Part shown: one piece after another, positions 25,654-34,529 of the stretch
Position numbering within the stretch: the first letter of the stretch is position 1
How the letters are laid out: the number at the start of each line of letters is the position of its first letter
From: Sulfuricella sp. T08
Lineage (GTDB): Bacteria > Pseudomonadota > Gammaproteobacteria > Burkholderiales > Sulfuricellaceae
NCBI RefSeq assembly: GCF_000971475.1
Contig: NZ_DF967563.1
Location: 10,823-74,822, forward strand
Reading direction: 5' to 3'
DNA length: 64,000 nt
Notes under the pieces: model-generated
Databases searched by the model: none
Seen by the model: the letters and a program-made list of their open reading frames with translations, nothing else
Told to the model about the DNA's origin: nothing
Made by a program: the position numbers and the translations under genes

Positions 25654-26763
25654 ATGAAATCAAAAGCCGCTGTTGCATGGGAAGCGAAAAAGCCCCTGTC
25701 GATTGAGATGATCGACGTGGAAGGCCCGAAGGAAGGCGAGGTGTTACTCAAAGTCATCGCATCGGGTGTCTGTCATACGGATGCGTTTACCCTGTCCGGC
25801 GATGACCCCGAAGGCGTTTTTCCTGTCGTGCTGGGCCACGAGGGCGGTTGCGAAGTGGTGGAGTGCGGCCCCGGCGTCAAGGATCTGAAACCGGGTGATC
25901 ATGTGATACCCCTGTACATTCCCGAATGCGGCGAATGTGAATATTGCCATTCCACCAAAACCAACCTCTGCCAATCCATTGCATCCACCGTGTGGACCGG
26001 CTACATGCCCGACGGTACGCGACGTTTTTCCATGAATGGGAAGCCCATTTACCACTACATGGGCTGCTCCACTTTTTCTGAATATACCGTGGTGCCTGAA
26101 ATTGCCTTGGCAAAAATCAATAAAGCGGCGCCACTGGATAAGGTCTGCCTGTTGGGTTGTGGCGTCACCACCGGCATCGGCGCGGTCATCAACACAGCCA
26201 AGGTGGAACCCGGTTCAACGGTAGCGGTCTTCGGCTTGGGCGGTATAGGTCTGTCCTGTATTCAGGGTGCCGTGATGGCCAAGGCGAAACGCATCATTGC
26301 CGTGGATATCAACCCGGGCAAATGGACTATGGCCAAGGCACTGGGCGCGACGGATTTTGTCAACCCCAAAGAATTGAGCGGCAGTGTTACCGAAGCCGTT
26401 GTTGAAATGACCAATGGCGGCGTCGACTATTCCTTCGAGTGTATCGGCAATGTGCACGTGATGCGTGAAGCACTGGAGTGCACACACATGGGCTGGGGTG
26501 TCTCCACTATCATCGGGGTCGCCGGTGCCGGTCAGGAAATCTGCACCCGCCCGTTCCAACTGGTCACAGGCCGTACCTGGAAGGGTAGCGCGTTCGGTGG
26601 CGTCAAGGGACGGACGGAGCTGCCCGGCTACGTGGACCGTTACATGAGCGGCGAAATCGAGCTGGACAAGATGGTCACCCACACCATGCCGCTTGAAGAT
26701 ATCAACTGGGCATTTGATTTGATGCACAGCGGGGAAAGCATTCGCTCCGTGATCATCTTCTAG
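25654..26763 (+). CDS. frmA: S-(hydroxymethyl)glutathione dehydrogenase (class III alcohol dehydrogenase)
   Basis: 369 aa, the standard length. Catalytic zinc ligands lie in [12 protein letters not shown] and GHEGGCEV, with Cys in LLGCGVTTG; structural zinc ligands are in [16 protein letters not shown]. The NAD fold is [14 protein letters not shown]. It oxidises S-hydroxymethylglutathione formed from formaldehyde. The ribosome site AAGGACG lies before the ATG. It is followed after 12 bases by the S-formylglutathione hydrolase gene, completing the pathway to formate. Confidence 0.97.
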   Translation: MKSKAAVAWEAKKPLSIEMIDVEGPKEGEVLLKVIASGVCHTDAFTLSGDDPEGVFPVVLGHEGGCEVVECGPGVKDLKPGDHVIPLYIPECGECEYCHSTKTNLCQSIASTVWTGYMPDGTRRFSMNGKPIYHYMGCSTFSEYTVVPEIALAKINKAAPLDKVCLLGCGVTTGIGAVINTAKVEPGSTVAVFGLGGIGLSCIQGAVMAKAKRIIAVDINPGKWTMAKALGATDFVNPKELSGSVTEAVVEMTNGGVDYSFECIGNVHVMREALECTHMGWGVSTIIGVAGAGQEICTRPFQLVTGRTWKGSAFGGVKGRTELPGYVDRYMSGEIELDKMVTHTMPLEDINWAFDLMHSGESIRSVIIF

Positions 26764-26775
26764 GACGTTTGAATC

Positions 26776-27612
26776 ATGAAAAAAATCGAAAGTGTCAAAG
26801 AATTCGGTGGATGGCTGAACCGCTATGAGCATCAGTCCACAAGCTGTCATTGCACCATGACGTTTTCCGTTTATCTGCCGCCACAGGCAGAAACGGAAAA
26901 GGTCCCCGCCGTCTATTGGCTGTCGGGCCTGACCTGCACCGATGACAATTTCCGCACCAAGGCCGGCGCGCAACGTTATGCCGCCGAACTTGGGCTGGCG
27001 TTGATAATGCCTGACACCAGTCCCCGCGGCGATGACGTGGCCGACGATCCGAATCGCTACGATCTGGGCAAGGGCGCCGGCTTTTATGTCAATGCCACTC
27101 AGGCGCCCTGGTCAACGCATTACCAGATGTATGACTACGTCGCTGCAGAGCTGCCGGCATTGATCGAGGCTCATTTACCAGTGCTGCCCGGCATCAAATC
27201 AATCAGCGGTCATTCCATGGGTGGCCACGGCGCATTGATCTGCGCATTGAAGGAAAAAGGCGCCTACCGTTCCGTTTCTGCCTTTTCACCCATCTGTCAT
27301 CCAGTGAAATGTCCATGGGGTGAGGGGTGTTTCGGCGCTTATCTGGGTGATGATAAAGAACAGTGGAAGGCCTACGATGCAACCGAGCTGATCATGGCCG
27401 GGCACAGTGCCATACCGGTATTAATCGATCAGGGCACCAATGATGAGTTCCTGGCCGAACAACTGTTCCCACAGGATCTGCAAGCGGCCTATGAAGAACA
27501 GGGCGGGTCCGTCACGTTGCGCATGCAGGAAGGCTATGATCACAGCTACCATTTCATTGCCACATTCATTGGCGAACACTTGGCCTATCATGCCAAAGCC
27601 CTACGGGGATAA
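26776..27612 (+). CDS. fghA: S-formylglutathione hydrolase
   Basis: 278 aa esterase-D family alpha/beta hydrolase. The nucleophile elbow is SGHSMGGHGAL with the catalytic Ser; the Asp (DQGTNDEFL) and His (GYDHSYHFIATF) complete the triad, and VYWLSGLTCTDDNF is the family oxyanion region. It hydrolyses S-formylglutathione to formate and glutathione. It is in an operon with frmA. The sequence directly after the stop changes character to decayed insertion-sequence DNA. Confidence 0.97.
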   Translation: MKKIESVKEFGGWLNRYEHQSTSCHCTMTFSVYLPPQAETEKVPAVYWLSGLTCTDDNFRTKAGAQRYAAELGLALIMPDTSPRGDDVADDPNRYDLGKGAGFYVNATQAPWSTHYQMYDYVAAELPALIEAHLPVLPGIKSISGHSMGGHGALICALKEKGAYRSVSAFSPICHPVKCPWGEGCFGAYLGDDKEQWKAYDATELIMAGHSAIPVLIDQGTNDEFLAEQLFPQDLQAAYEEQGGSVTLRMQEGYDHSYHFIATFIGEHLAYHAKALRG

Positions 27613-27669
27613 ATCCTCTGCTACATGGGCGAAAGAGCAGCCCACGCAGGCATTAACAGCCACAGCCAG

Positions 27670-27945
27670 TTCAGGGGCTGATCTGGTGCTGATGCGCCGG
27701 ATGGACGAGCTGCATCTCGAACCTCCATTTGCCCGCGGACGAATGCTGCGGCGGAAAAGACACCAGATCAGGCGCAAGCGTGTCAGCACGCTGATGACGC
27801 GATGGGTACGAAGCCCTGTACCGCAAGCCCAACGCTAGCAGGCGCCATCCAGCGCCCCCGGTCTATCCTTACCTACTGCGCAACATGGCCATTGATCGTC
27901 CGAATAAGGCATGGGCAGCCGACACCACTAAGCGAACCGACATCA
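27670..27945 (+). mobile_element. Degenerate IS3-family transposase (OrfB) fragment
   Basis: Reading two frames in turn gives recognisable IS3-group OrfB text: SGADLVLMRRMDELHLE then RKRVSTLM in one frame, and after a shift ALYRKPNASRRHPAPPVYPY and NMAIDRPNKAWAADTT in another. The last phrase ends at the first catalytic Asp region of the DDE domain (WAADTT for WVTDIT-like), so the rest of the catalytic core is missing. Deletions near 27755 and 27815 break the frame. No terminal inverted repeats or target duplications were recognised. It marks an old insertion next to the cassette region. Confidence 0.8.
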
Positions 27946-27954
27946 TGACATTGA

Positions 27955-28119
27955 GGCCAGCGGCTTTCGGGAAATGTGATCCGAGGTGCCGATCGCGTTA
28001 TATACACACGCGCCTTTCCGGATAAGCGGCTTTCCAGACTTCGATACGATTTGGAACTTACGCTGTATCGCTGGGGTGGCTGGCTGCCTTTTATTAAGCT
28101 AAGCACCAGTGACAACTAA
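27955..28119 (+). pseudogene. C-terminal remnant of a cassette gene ending inside attC1
   Basis: A frame of about 54 codons is open from 27955 to a TAA at 28117-28119. It reads RLSGNVIRGADRVIYTRAF followed by LRYDLELTLYRWGGWLPFI. The stop codon lies within the first core of the attC-like site, which is the usual arrangement for integron gene cassettes. The 5' part appears to have been lost against the IS3-like remnant. No function recognised. Confidence 0.45.
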
Positions 28120-28203
28120 CAACCCAGTCAATCGGACGCGCGAGAGAGCTCCGTGCTTTTTTAGAGACCGGTCTGCGCGCGCCGGTTACTGGGAACGTTG
28201 GGC
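28114..28203 (+). other. attC-like recombination site 1
   Basis: Outer cores are AACTAAC (28114-28120) and GTTGGGC (28197-28203). Inner arms pair as CCCAGT-C-AATCGG-A-CGCGCG (28123-28142) with CGCGCG-CCGGTT-ACTGGG (28176-28193). That leaves two unpaired bases (C28129 and A28136) on one arm and a 33-base terminal loop, as expected for the single-stranded folded attC substrate. R' fits GTTRRRY; the left core is only a partial match. The next start codon (28219) lies about 20 bases beyond the cut point, as in typical cassettes. Confidence 0.72.
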
Positions 28204-28218
28204 GTCAGGGGCTTCCGC

Positions 28219-28422
28219 ATGAACAAATACCGCTGGATCGGGCCTTTCCAAATGAAGCAGCTCCTTGGCGACGTTGTAGCCAAGGCACTTCCGTGGCCTC
28301 CAGAAAACGGGAGCGCTTATGTCGTAACCCGGAGGGAATGGAGTGGGTGCGCAAGCAGGCCTGAGTTGGCTAACCATCCTCAAGAAGCGAGACAACTATC
28401 GCAATGCTTTCCACGGATTTGA
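28219..28422 (+). CDS. Short cassette ORF, possibly a truncated gene
   Basis: 67 codons from the ATG that begins MNKYRWIGPFQMKQLLG and reads on through PWPPENGSAYVVTRREW. Up to about residue 42 it has the composition of a real protein start. Beyond that it overlaps the tag remnant in another frame and is probably fortuitous. It looks like the 5' end of one cassette gene joined to the 3' part of tag. Function unknown. Confidence 0.35.
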   Translation: MNKYRWIGPFQMKQLLGDVVAKALPWPPENGSAYVVTRREWSGCASRPELANHPQEARQLSQCFPRI

Positions 28423-28801
28423 TCCGCATAAGGTGGCTAGCTATTCCGCGGCGGATGTTCAGCGCCTGCTGGCAGATCCCGGCATCGTGCGGAATCGCCT
28501 GAAGATTGAATCGACCATTAGAAATGCACGAGGCGTCCTCGCAATCAGAGAAGAGTTCGATTCCTTCGACTCTTTCATTTGGCGTTATGTCGACCATCAC
28601 CCCAGGCAGAATGCGTGGCGATTGCTGGTCGAGGTGCCTGCCAGAACCGCACTATCTGACACGATAAGCAAAGACCTGAAGAAGCGGGGATTTAACTTCG
28701 TTGGATCTACTATTTGTTATGCCTTTATTCAGGCTGTAGGGATGGTGAATGACCACGTCGTTGGCTGTTTTCGCCATGATGAAGTGCAGAAGATCGCCTA
28801 A
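28343..28801 (+). pseudogene. tag: DNA-3-methyladenine glycosylase I, 5'-truncated, in a gene cassette
   Basis: About 152 codons from a GTG, against about 190 in the intact enzyme. From GAQAGLSWLTILKKRDNYR to VGSTICYAFIQAVGMVNDHVVGC it matches Tag throughout. The missing first 35-40 residues carry the zinc ligands Cys and His and the catalytic-pocket Glu that precedes GAQAGLSW. The C-terminal zinc ligands (NDHVVGC) remain. A stop (TAA at 28325) lies just upstream in frame. The gene is therefore probably inactive in base excision. Its stop codon lies inside the core of the attC-like site that follows. Confidence 0.85.
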
Positions 28802-28855
28802 CAAGACGCTCCAGCCGACGCCAGAAAGCGGCGCGACGGAGCTTTACCGTTGACA
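28796..28855 (+). other. attC-like recombination site 2
   Basis: About 60 bases, like the classic 59-base elements. The left core is GCCTAAC (28796-28802). Then come a 5-base spacer, the arm GCTCCAGCCGACGCC (28808-28822), the loop agaaagc, the returning arm GGCGCGACGGAGC (28830-28842), a 6-base spacer and right core GTTGACA (28849-28855). The arms pair with two unpaired adenines and one mismatch. The order and spacing match attC; only the right core departs from GTTRRRY. Confidence 0.78.
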
Positions 28856-29392
28856 TTGTAGAAAACTCTTTATAGCCTTCTTTCTCTGAAGGACCGTTGT
28901 TCGCTATATTTCAGACTGTCATTTACGGTAACTTGTCCGACCGCTATTGGCACATTTCAGCCAAAAGTCTTTATTTGATTTTCCGCTAGAAACTCCCACG
29001 CAAATGAAAATGCCTATAGGCAAAAATGGCTTACAGAAATGTAAGCTGGTATCATCCTTCACCTTCTGCATGGCAACGCAGGGGGTAGCGGCGGGTTGGG
29101 CAAAATGCTCAGAAAATCTTGAGGCAGCCCCTTCGGTATGGAAACCATAACTTGTCTGAACGTGAATTGGTTGTCTCCAACGCCTTGCTTTTAATGAATA
29201 ATATTTTTGGCCACTATTTGCTTTATTTTGTTCTGTTCGGCCCGCTTATGCTTTATTCGGGACGACGGCTACGGTCTAGTACATAGAAAAGGCGGCCCGG
29301 TTAGGCTTAATTTGTTGGCGCGAAATGCTTAACGGCACATCCTCCTCGGATTCCCTGTCCGGCCGATGCTAAATTTCTCTTTACGAGGCATT
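28856..29392. other. Gene-free region of about 540 bases after the cassette
   Basis: No convincing ORF. It holds a small perfect hairpin (gcttaca-gaaa-tgtaagc, 29029-29046) and, near 29205-29275, two copies of the words tgctttatt and ttcggcc that echo the segment after tRNA-Val. GTTAGGC at 29300-29306 resembles an attC right core but lacks a partner stem. The end of the region is the promoter of lolA. Confidence 0.5.
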
Positions 29393-30031
29393 GTGAAAAA
29401 ATTTCCCCGTACTTTATTGCTTATTCTTAGTGGCTGTATGGCTATGGCCGGCCTGATTTCCTTGCCGGCGGATGCTTCGTCGCTGGATAGCCTCAAAACC
29501 TTTCTTTCCGAAGTCAAATCTGCCAAGGCCCATTTCAAGCAAATTGTCCTGGATAAAAAAATGACCACGGTTCAGGAAACCAGCGGCACCATGCTGTTTT
29601 CCCGCCCCGGCAAGTTTCGTTGGGTTTATGAAAAACCCTATGAGCAGCTGATAGTCGGTGATGGCGCCAAGCTGTGGATGTACGACGTCGATCTCAAGCA
29701 GGTTACGGTGAAGCAGATGGATAGTGCGCTAGGCTCAAGCCCTGCGGCGCTGCTGGCGGGTAACAACGAGATCGAGAAACATTTCGACCTGAAAGACATG
29801 GGCAAGCGTGGCACCATGGAATGGCTGGAAGCGACGCCGAAGGACAAGGAGAGTACGTTCGAGAGCATGCGTATGGGTTTTTCCGAAAAAGGGCTCGAGG
29901 TGATGGAATTGCGCGACCATTTCGGCCAGACCACGATGATTCGCTTTTCTGGCCTGGAGCGCAATCCGAAGCTTGCGCCCGAGGTGTTCAAATTCGTGCC
30001 GCCCAAGGGCGTGGACGTGATCGGTGACTGA
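29393..30031 (+). CDS. lolA: Outer-membrane lipoprotein carrier protein
   Basis: 212 aa from the GTG preceded by TTACGAGG; an ATG nine codons upstream (29366) has no ribosome site. A signal peptide (KKFPRTLLLILSG to about ADASS) leads into the LolA fold, with FKQIVLDKKM, GTMLFSRPGKFRWVYEKPYEQLIVGDG and FKFVPPKGVDVI. It carries lipoproteins across the periplasm from LolCDE to LolB. Its stop overlaps the GTG start of rarA by 8 bases. The lolA-rarA-serS order is conserved in many proteobacteria. Confidence 0.95.
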   Translation: MKKFPRTLLLILSGCMAMAGLISLPADASSLDSLKTFLSEVKSAKAHFKQIVLDKKMTTVQETSGTMLFSRPGKFRWVYEKPYEQLIVGDGAKLWMYDVDLKQVTVKQMDSALGSSPAALLAGNNEIEKHFDLKDMGKRGTMEWLEATPKDKESTFESMRMGFSEKGLEVMELRDHFGQTTMIRFSGLERNPKLAPEVFKFVPPKGVDVIGD

Positions 30032-31337
30032 TTTGTTTTCTGCTGCCCCGTCCGGCGTCCCCCTGGCCGAGCGGTTGCGCCCCCAGACTTTGGACGAGGT
30101 GATCGGCCAGTCTCACTTGCTTGGCCCCGGCAAACCATTGCGTTTGGCTTTCGAGTCGAAGAAACTCCATTCCATGATCCTGTGGGGTCCGCCTGGCGTG
30201 GGTAAGACCACCATCGCCCGTCTTACGGCCCAGGCCTTTGATGCCGATTTTATCGCCCTGTCGGCGGTGCTTTCCGGGGTGAAGGATATCCGCGAGGCGA
30301 TCGACCGGGCGCAGCTCAATCTGCAGCAATACGGTCGTCACACCATCCTGTTCGTGGATGAGGTGCACCGCTTCAACAAGGCGCAGCAGGATGCCTTCCT
30401 GCCTTTTGTCGAGCAGGGACTGGTGACCTTCATCGGCGCCACCACCGAAAACCCCTCATTCGAAGTGAACAGCGCGCTGCTGTCGCGCGCGCAGGTCTAC
30501 GTGTTGCAGTCATTGACCGAGCAGGAGCTGGGGCTGCTGTTCGACCGGGCGACGGGTATCGCCTTGCAAGGCCTGACCTTTGACGATGCGGCTAAATCGC
30601 TGCTAATCGGCTATGCGGACGGCGATGCGCGACGCCTGCTGAACTTGCTGGAGCAGATGAAAACGGCGGCAGAAACCAGCCATGTCGAGCTGATTGATGA
30701 GACGTTGGTCAGAAACGCCTTGGCCCGGAGTGGCAGGCGTTTCGACAAGGGCGGCGAAGAATTTTACGATCAGATTTCCGCCCTGCATAAATCGGTGCGC
30801 GGTTCCAACCCCGATGCCGCGCTGTACTGGCTGGTACGCATGCTGGATGGGGGCGCCGACCCGCTTTACCTCGGTCGCCGCATCATCCGCATGGCGACCG
30901 AGGACATCGGCCTGGCCGACCCCAGAGCGCTCAGGCTGGCGCTGGATGCGGTGGAAACTTACGAGCGGCTGGGCAGTCCGGAGGGTGAGCTGACTTTGGC
31001 GCAGGCCGTGCTGTATCTGGCCTGTGCGCCCAAGAGTAACGCCGCCTACGTGGCGTATAATAATGCCCGCGCCTTCGTGAAAAACGACAAAAGTCGCGGG
31101 GTGCCGTTGCATTTGCGCAATGCGCCGACCAAGTTGATGAAGGAACTGGGCTACGGACACGCTTACCGTTACGCCCACGACGAGCCGGAAGCGTATGCGG
31201 CGGGAGAGGATTATTTCCCGGAAGAGATGCCGCGAGTCGAGTTCTACCAGCCCACGCCGCGTGGACTGGAAGGCAAGATCGGCGAACGGCTAGCGCATTT
31301 GCGGGAACTGGACGAGAAAACAAAGAACAGGAAATAA
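30024..31337 (+). CDS. rarA: Replication-associated recombination protein A (AAA+ ATPase)
   Basis: 437 aa, starting with GTG inside the end of lolA. The clamp-loader-like AAA+ module has Walker [14 protein letters not shown], Walker [13 protein letters not shown] and the sensor [12 protein letters not shown]. The C-terminal MgsA/RarA domain ([22 protein letters not shown]) forms tetramers. It acts at stalled replication forks. Translational coupling to lolA reflects the conserved cluster rather than a shared function. Confidence 0.96.
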   Translation: MTDLFSAAPSGVPLAERLRPQTLDEVIGQSHLLGPGKPLRLAFESKKLHSMILWGPPGVGKTTIARLTAQAFDADFIALSAVLSGVKDIREAIDRAQLNLQQYGRHTILFVDEVHRFNKAQQDAFLPFVEQGLVTFIGATTENPSFEVNSALLSRAQVYVLQSLTEQELGLLFDRATGIALQGLTFDDAAKSLLIGYADGDARRLLNLLEQMKTAAETSHVELIDETLVRNALARSGRRFDKGGEEFYDQISALHKSVRGSNPDAALYWLVRMLDGGADPLYLGRRIIRMATEDIGLADPRALRLALDAVETYERLGSPEGELTLAQAVLYLACAPKSNAAYVAYNNARAFVKNDKSRGVPLHLRNAPTKLMKELGYGHAYRYAHDEPEAYAAGEDYFPEEMPRVEFYQPTPRGLEGKIGERLAHLRELDEKTKNRK

Positions 31338-32636
<1,299 letters not shown>

Positions 32637-32696
32637 TCATTTCAGTGAAGGCTAACGTTTGCGCAGCCAACGTTATGCCGTAGCTAAAACTACCAG

Positions 32697-32714
32697 AACG
32701 CTGACGGCAGCGTT
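32697..32714. terminator. Small hairpin between serS and mltF
   Basis: Seven-base arms aacgctg and cagcgtt around acgg, reaching into the mltF stop codon. It may terminate either convergent gene; no T-run, so weak. Confidence 0.35.
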
Positions 32715-34152
32715 ACCGTTCCTTCTGCGTTGCGTCCTTATCTAGGTAGGCTGGAGAATTTGCAAGCCTGAGCCCCTCCTTTGTATCAGTTAGTGCGGGA
32801 TAGGGGGATTTGTAGGCTGGTTCGAATTTCATCATGATGTTGTAATAGTTGCGGATGTTTTCCACCAAAATCACTGTTTCTCCACCACGCGCATAGCCGT
32901 GCTTGAGGGCAGTGTAGTAAGCGGTCTTGCTCAATAGCGGCAGGGCTTTTTTCAGGTCGGACCATGAGTCCGGGTTCAGCTTCAACTTCTGTGCCAGAAC
33001 CCGTGCGTCTTCCAGGTGACCCATCCCCGTGTTGTAGGCGGCCAGGGCTATCCATGTCTTATCGGGCTCGGGAATGCGCTCCGGCAGAGCTTCTTTCAGG
33101 GTGAGAAGGTAATTGGCGCCCGCCGGAACGTTTTCCTTCGGATTGAGCCGGTCGTTGACTCCTAGGTGGTCGGCCGTGTCCGCGGTCAGCATCATCAGGC
33201 CGCGAACGCCAGTCGGCGAGGTGGCCAGGGGATCCCAGTGGGATTCCTGGTAGCCCAGGGCGGCAATCAGCCGCCAATCGATTTCGGTGATTTCCTGCGC
33301 TTGCTGGAACAGTTTCCGGTAGCTTGGCAGGGTAGCATTCATTTTTTCCAGAAAGGTGACCACGTCAATGCGGTTCAGTCGCGCGATGTGGCCATAGTAG
33401 CGATCGAGCAGGCGCCTCAGCGTGCCATCTTTCTGGATCCGGTCGAAAAATTGCTGGGCCTTGCCGTACAGGTAGGGATCGACGTCTTTCGGAAATGCCC
33501 AGGCCAATTGCTCCGGTTCGCCCAGGTTGAAGGCAACGCCAAGATTAGGAAAGAAATTCTGTGTCATGGAAACGAAATGGGAATCGGCGATGGAATAGTC
33601 CACCTCGCCATTAGCCACTTTCTCCAGCAATTCTTCGATTTCAGTGGTGGTGATTTCGTGCCACGCCAGCTTGGGAGTTTTTTTCTTGGCTTGCTTGAGT
33701 CTTTCCACATAGCTGCTGCCGGCGATGACCTCGATTCTTTTCCCGATCAGATCCCCAATACCATCGGGCTTCAAGGTGAAACTGTTGTAAACGATTTGCT
33801 GCTGAACAGTTTGATAGGCAGGGCCAAAGCGGATGATTTTTTCGCGTTCCGGAGTGATGGTCAGTCCTGCGGCAACTAGATGTACTTGTTTTTTGGTCAG
33901 TATGGGGATGATTTTGCTGAATTCGGTGGCGACGACGAAACGGACATCGACGCCGAGTTCTTGGGCGAATAGCTTGACCAGGTCGTATTCCAGCCCGGCA
34001 TAATTGCCTTGTGCATCCTCATAATAGGTGGTGGGGCTGTTGCGGGTCAGGACCACCAATTCGTGGTTTTCCTGCACCGGCGGGATGGGAGCCTCTGGAA
34101 TGCTGCACGACCCCATTCCCAGCACAAGGATGAGCGGAATAAACAGGCGCAT
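32713..34152 (-). CDS. mltF: Membrane-bound lytic murein transglycosylase F (lipoprotein)
   Basis: 479 aa from MRLFIPLILVLGMGSC, whose lipobox Cys implies a lipoprotein; a longer frame adds 12 residues without a ribosome site. Domain 1 (about 35-265) is a family 3 solute-binding fold (LVVLTRNSPTTYYEDAQGNYAG), the regulatory module of MltF. Domain 2 is an SLT fold with catalytic Glu in ALGYQESHWDPLATS and the GVRGLMMLT motif. It trims peptidoglycan at the outer membrane. Confidence 0.95.
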   Translation of the reverse strand: MRLFIPLILVLGMGSCSIPEAPIPPVQENHELVVLTRNSPTTYYEDAQGNYAGLEYDLVKLFAQELGVDVRFVVATEFSKIIPILTKKQVHLVAAGLTITPEREKIIRFGPAYQTVQQQIVYNSFTLKPDGIGDLIGKRIEVIAGSSYVERLKQAKKKTPKLAWHEITTTEIEELLEKVANGEVDYSIADSHFVSMTQNFFPNLGVAFNLGEPEQLAWAFPKDVDPYLYGKAQQFFDRIQKDGTLRRLLDRYYGHIARLNRIDVVTFLEKMNATLPSYRKLFQQAQEITEIDWRLIAALGYQESHWDPLATSPTGVRGLMMLTADTADHLGVNDRLNPKENVPAGANYLLTLKEALPERIPEPDKTWIALAAYNTGMGHLEDARVLAQKLKLNPDSWSDLKKALPLLSKTAYYTALKHGYARGGETVILVENIRNYYNIMMKFEPAYKSPYPALTDTKEGLRLANSPAYLDKDATQKER

Positions 34153-34196
34153 GGCAAAAGTTTGACCTTCTTTGGCGACTTTGTCCATGTTTCAGG

Positions 34197-34225
34197 TTCA
34201 ACTATCCTCCCTGAACTGGTAGAAT
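34197..34225 (+). promoter_or_regulatory. Probable sigma-70 promoter of tRNA-Ser
   Basis: TTCAAC, 17 bases and TAGAAT, ending 11 bases before the tRNA. The -10 box is good and the -35 box weak. Confidence 0.6.
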
Positions 34226-34236
34226 GCACACCTCGC

Positions 34237-34326
<90 letters not shown>

Positions 34327-34529
34327 TCTTACATCTCCCTTCTCTTTGCCCATTTGGGCGCCGCCGAACTTTGATTTGGTATGTATATTAGACTGTATCA
34401 AAATTCTTATATGCATATAAATAAATGTGAACAAACTGAATGCATAATGTCTGTAAAATCAGTATTGATAGTCACATTAATCGGCACCCTGAGTAAGCTG
34501 GGGCTCACTGGCTTAGCGAGAAAATAATC

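Noticed and set aside
29300-29306. GTTAGGC as a third attC right core
   Set aside because: No matching left core or pairing arms were found within 150 bases upstream.
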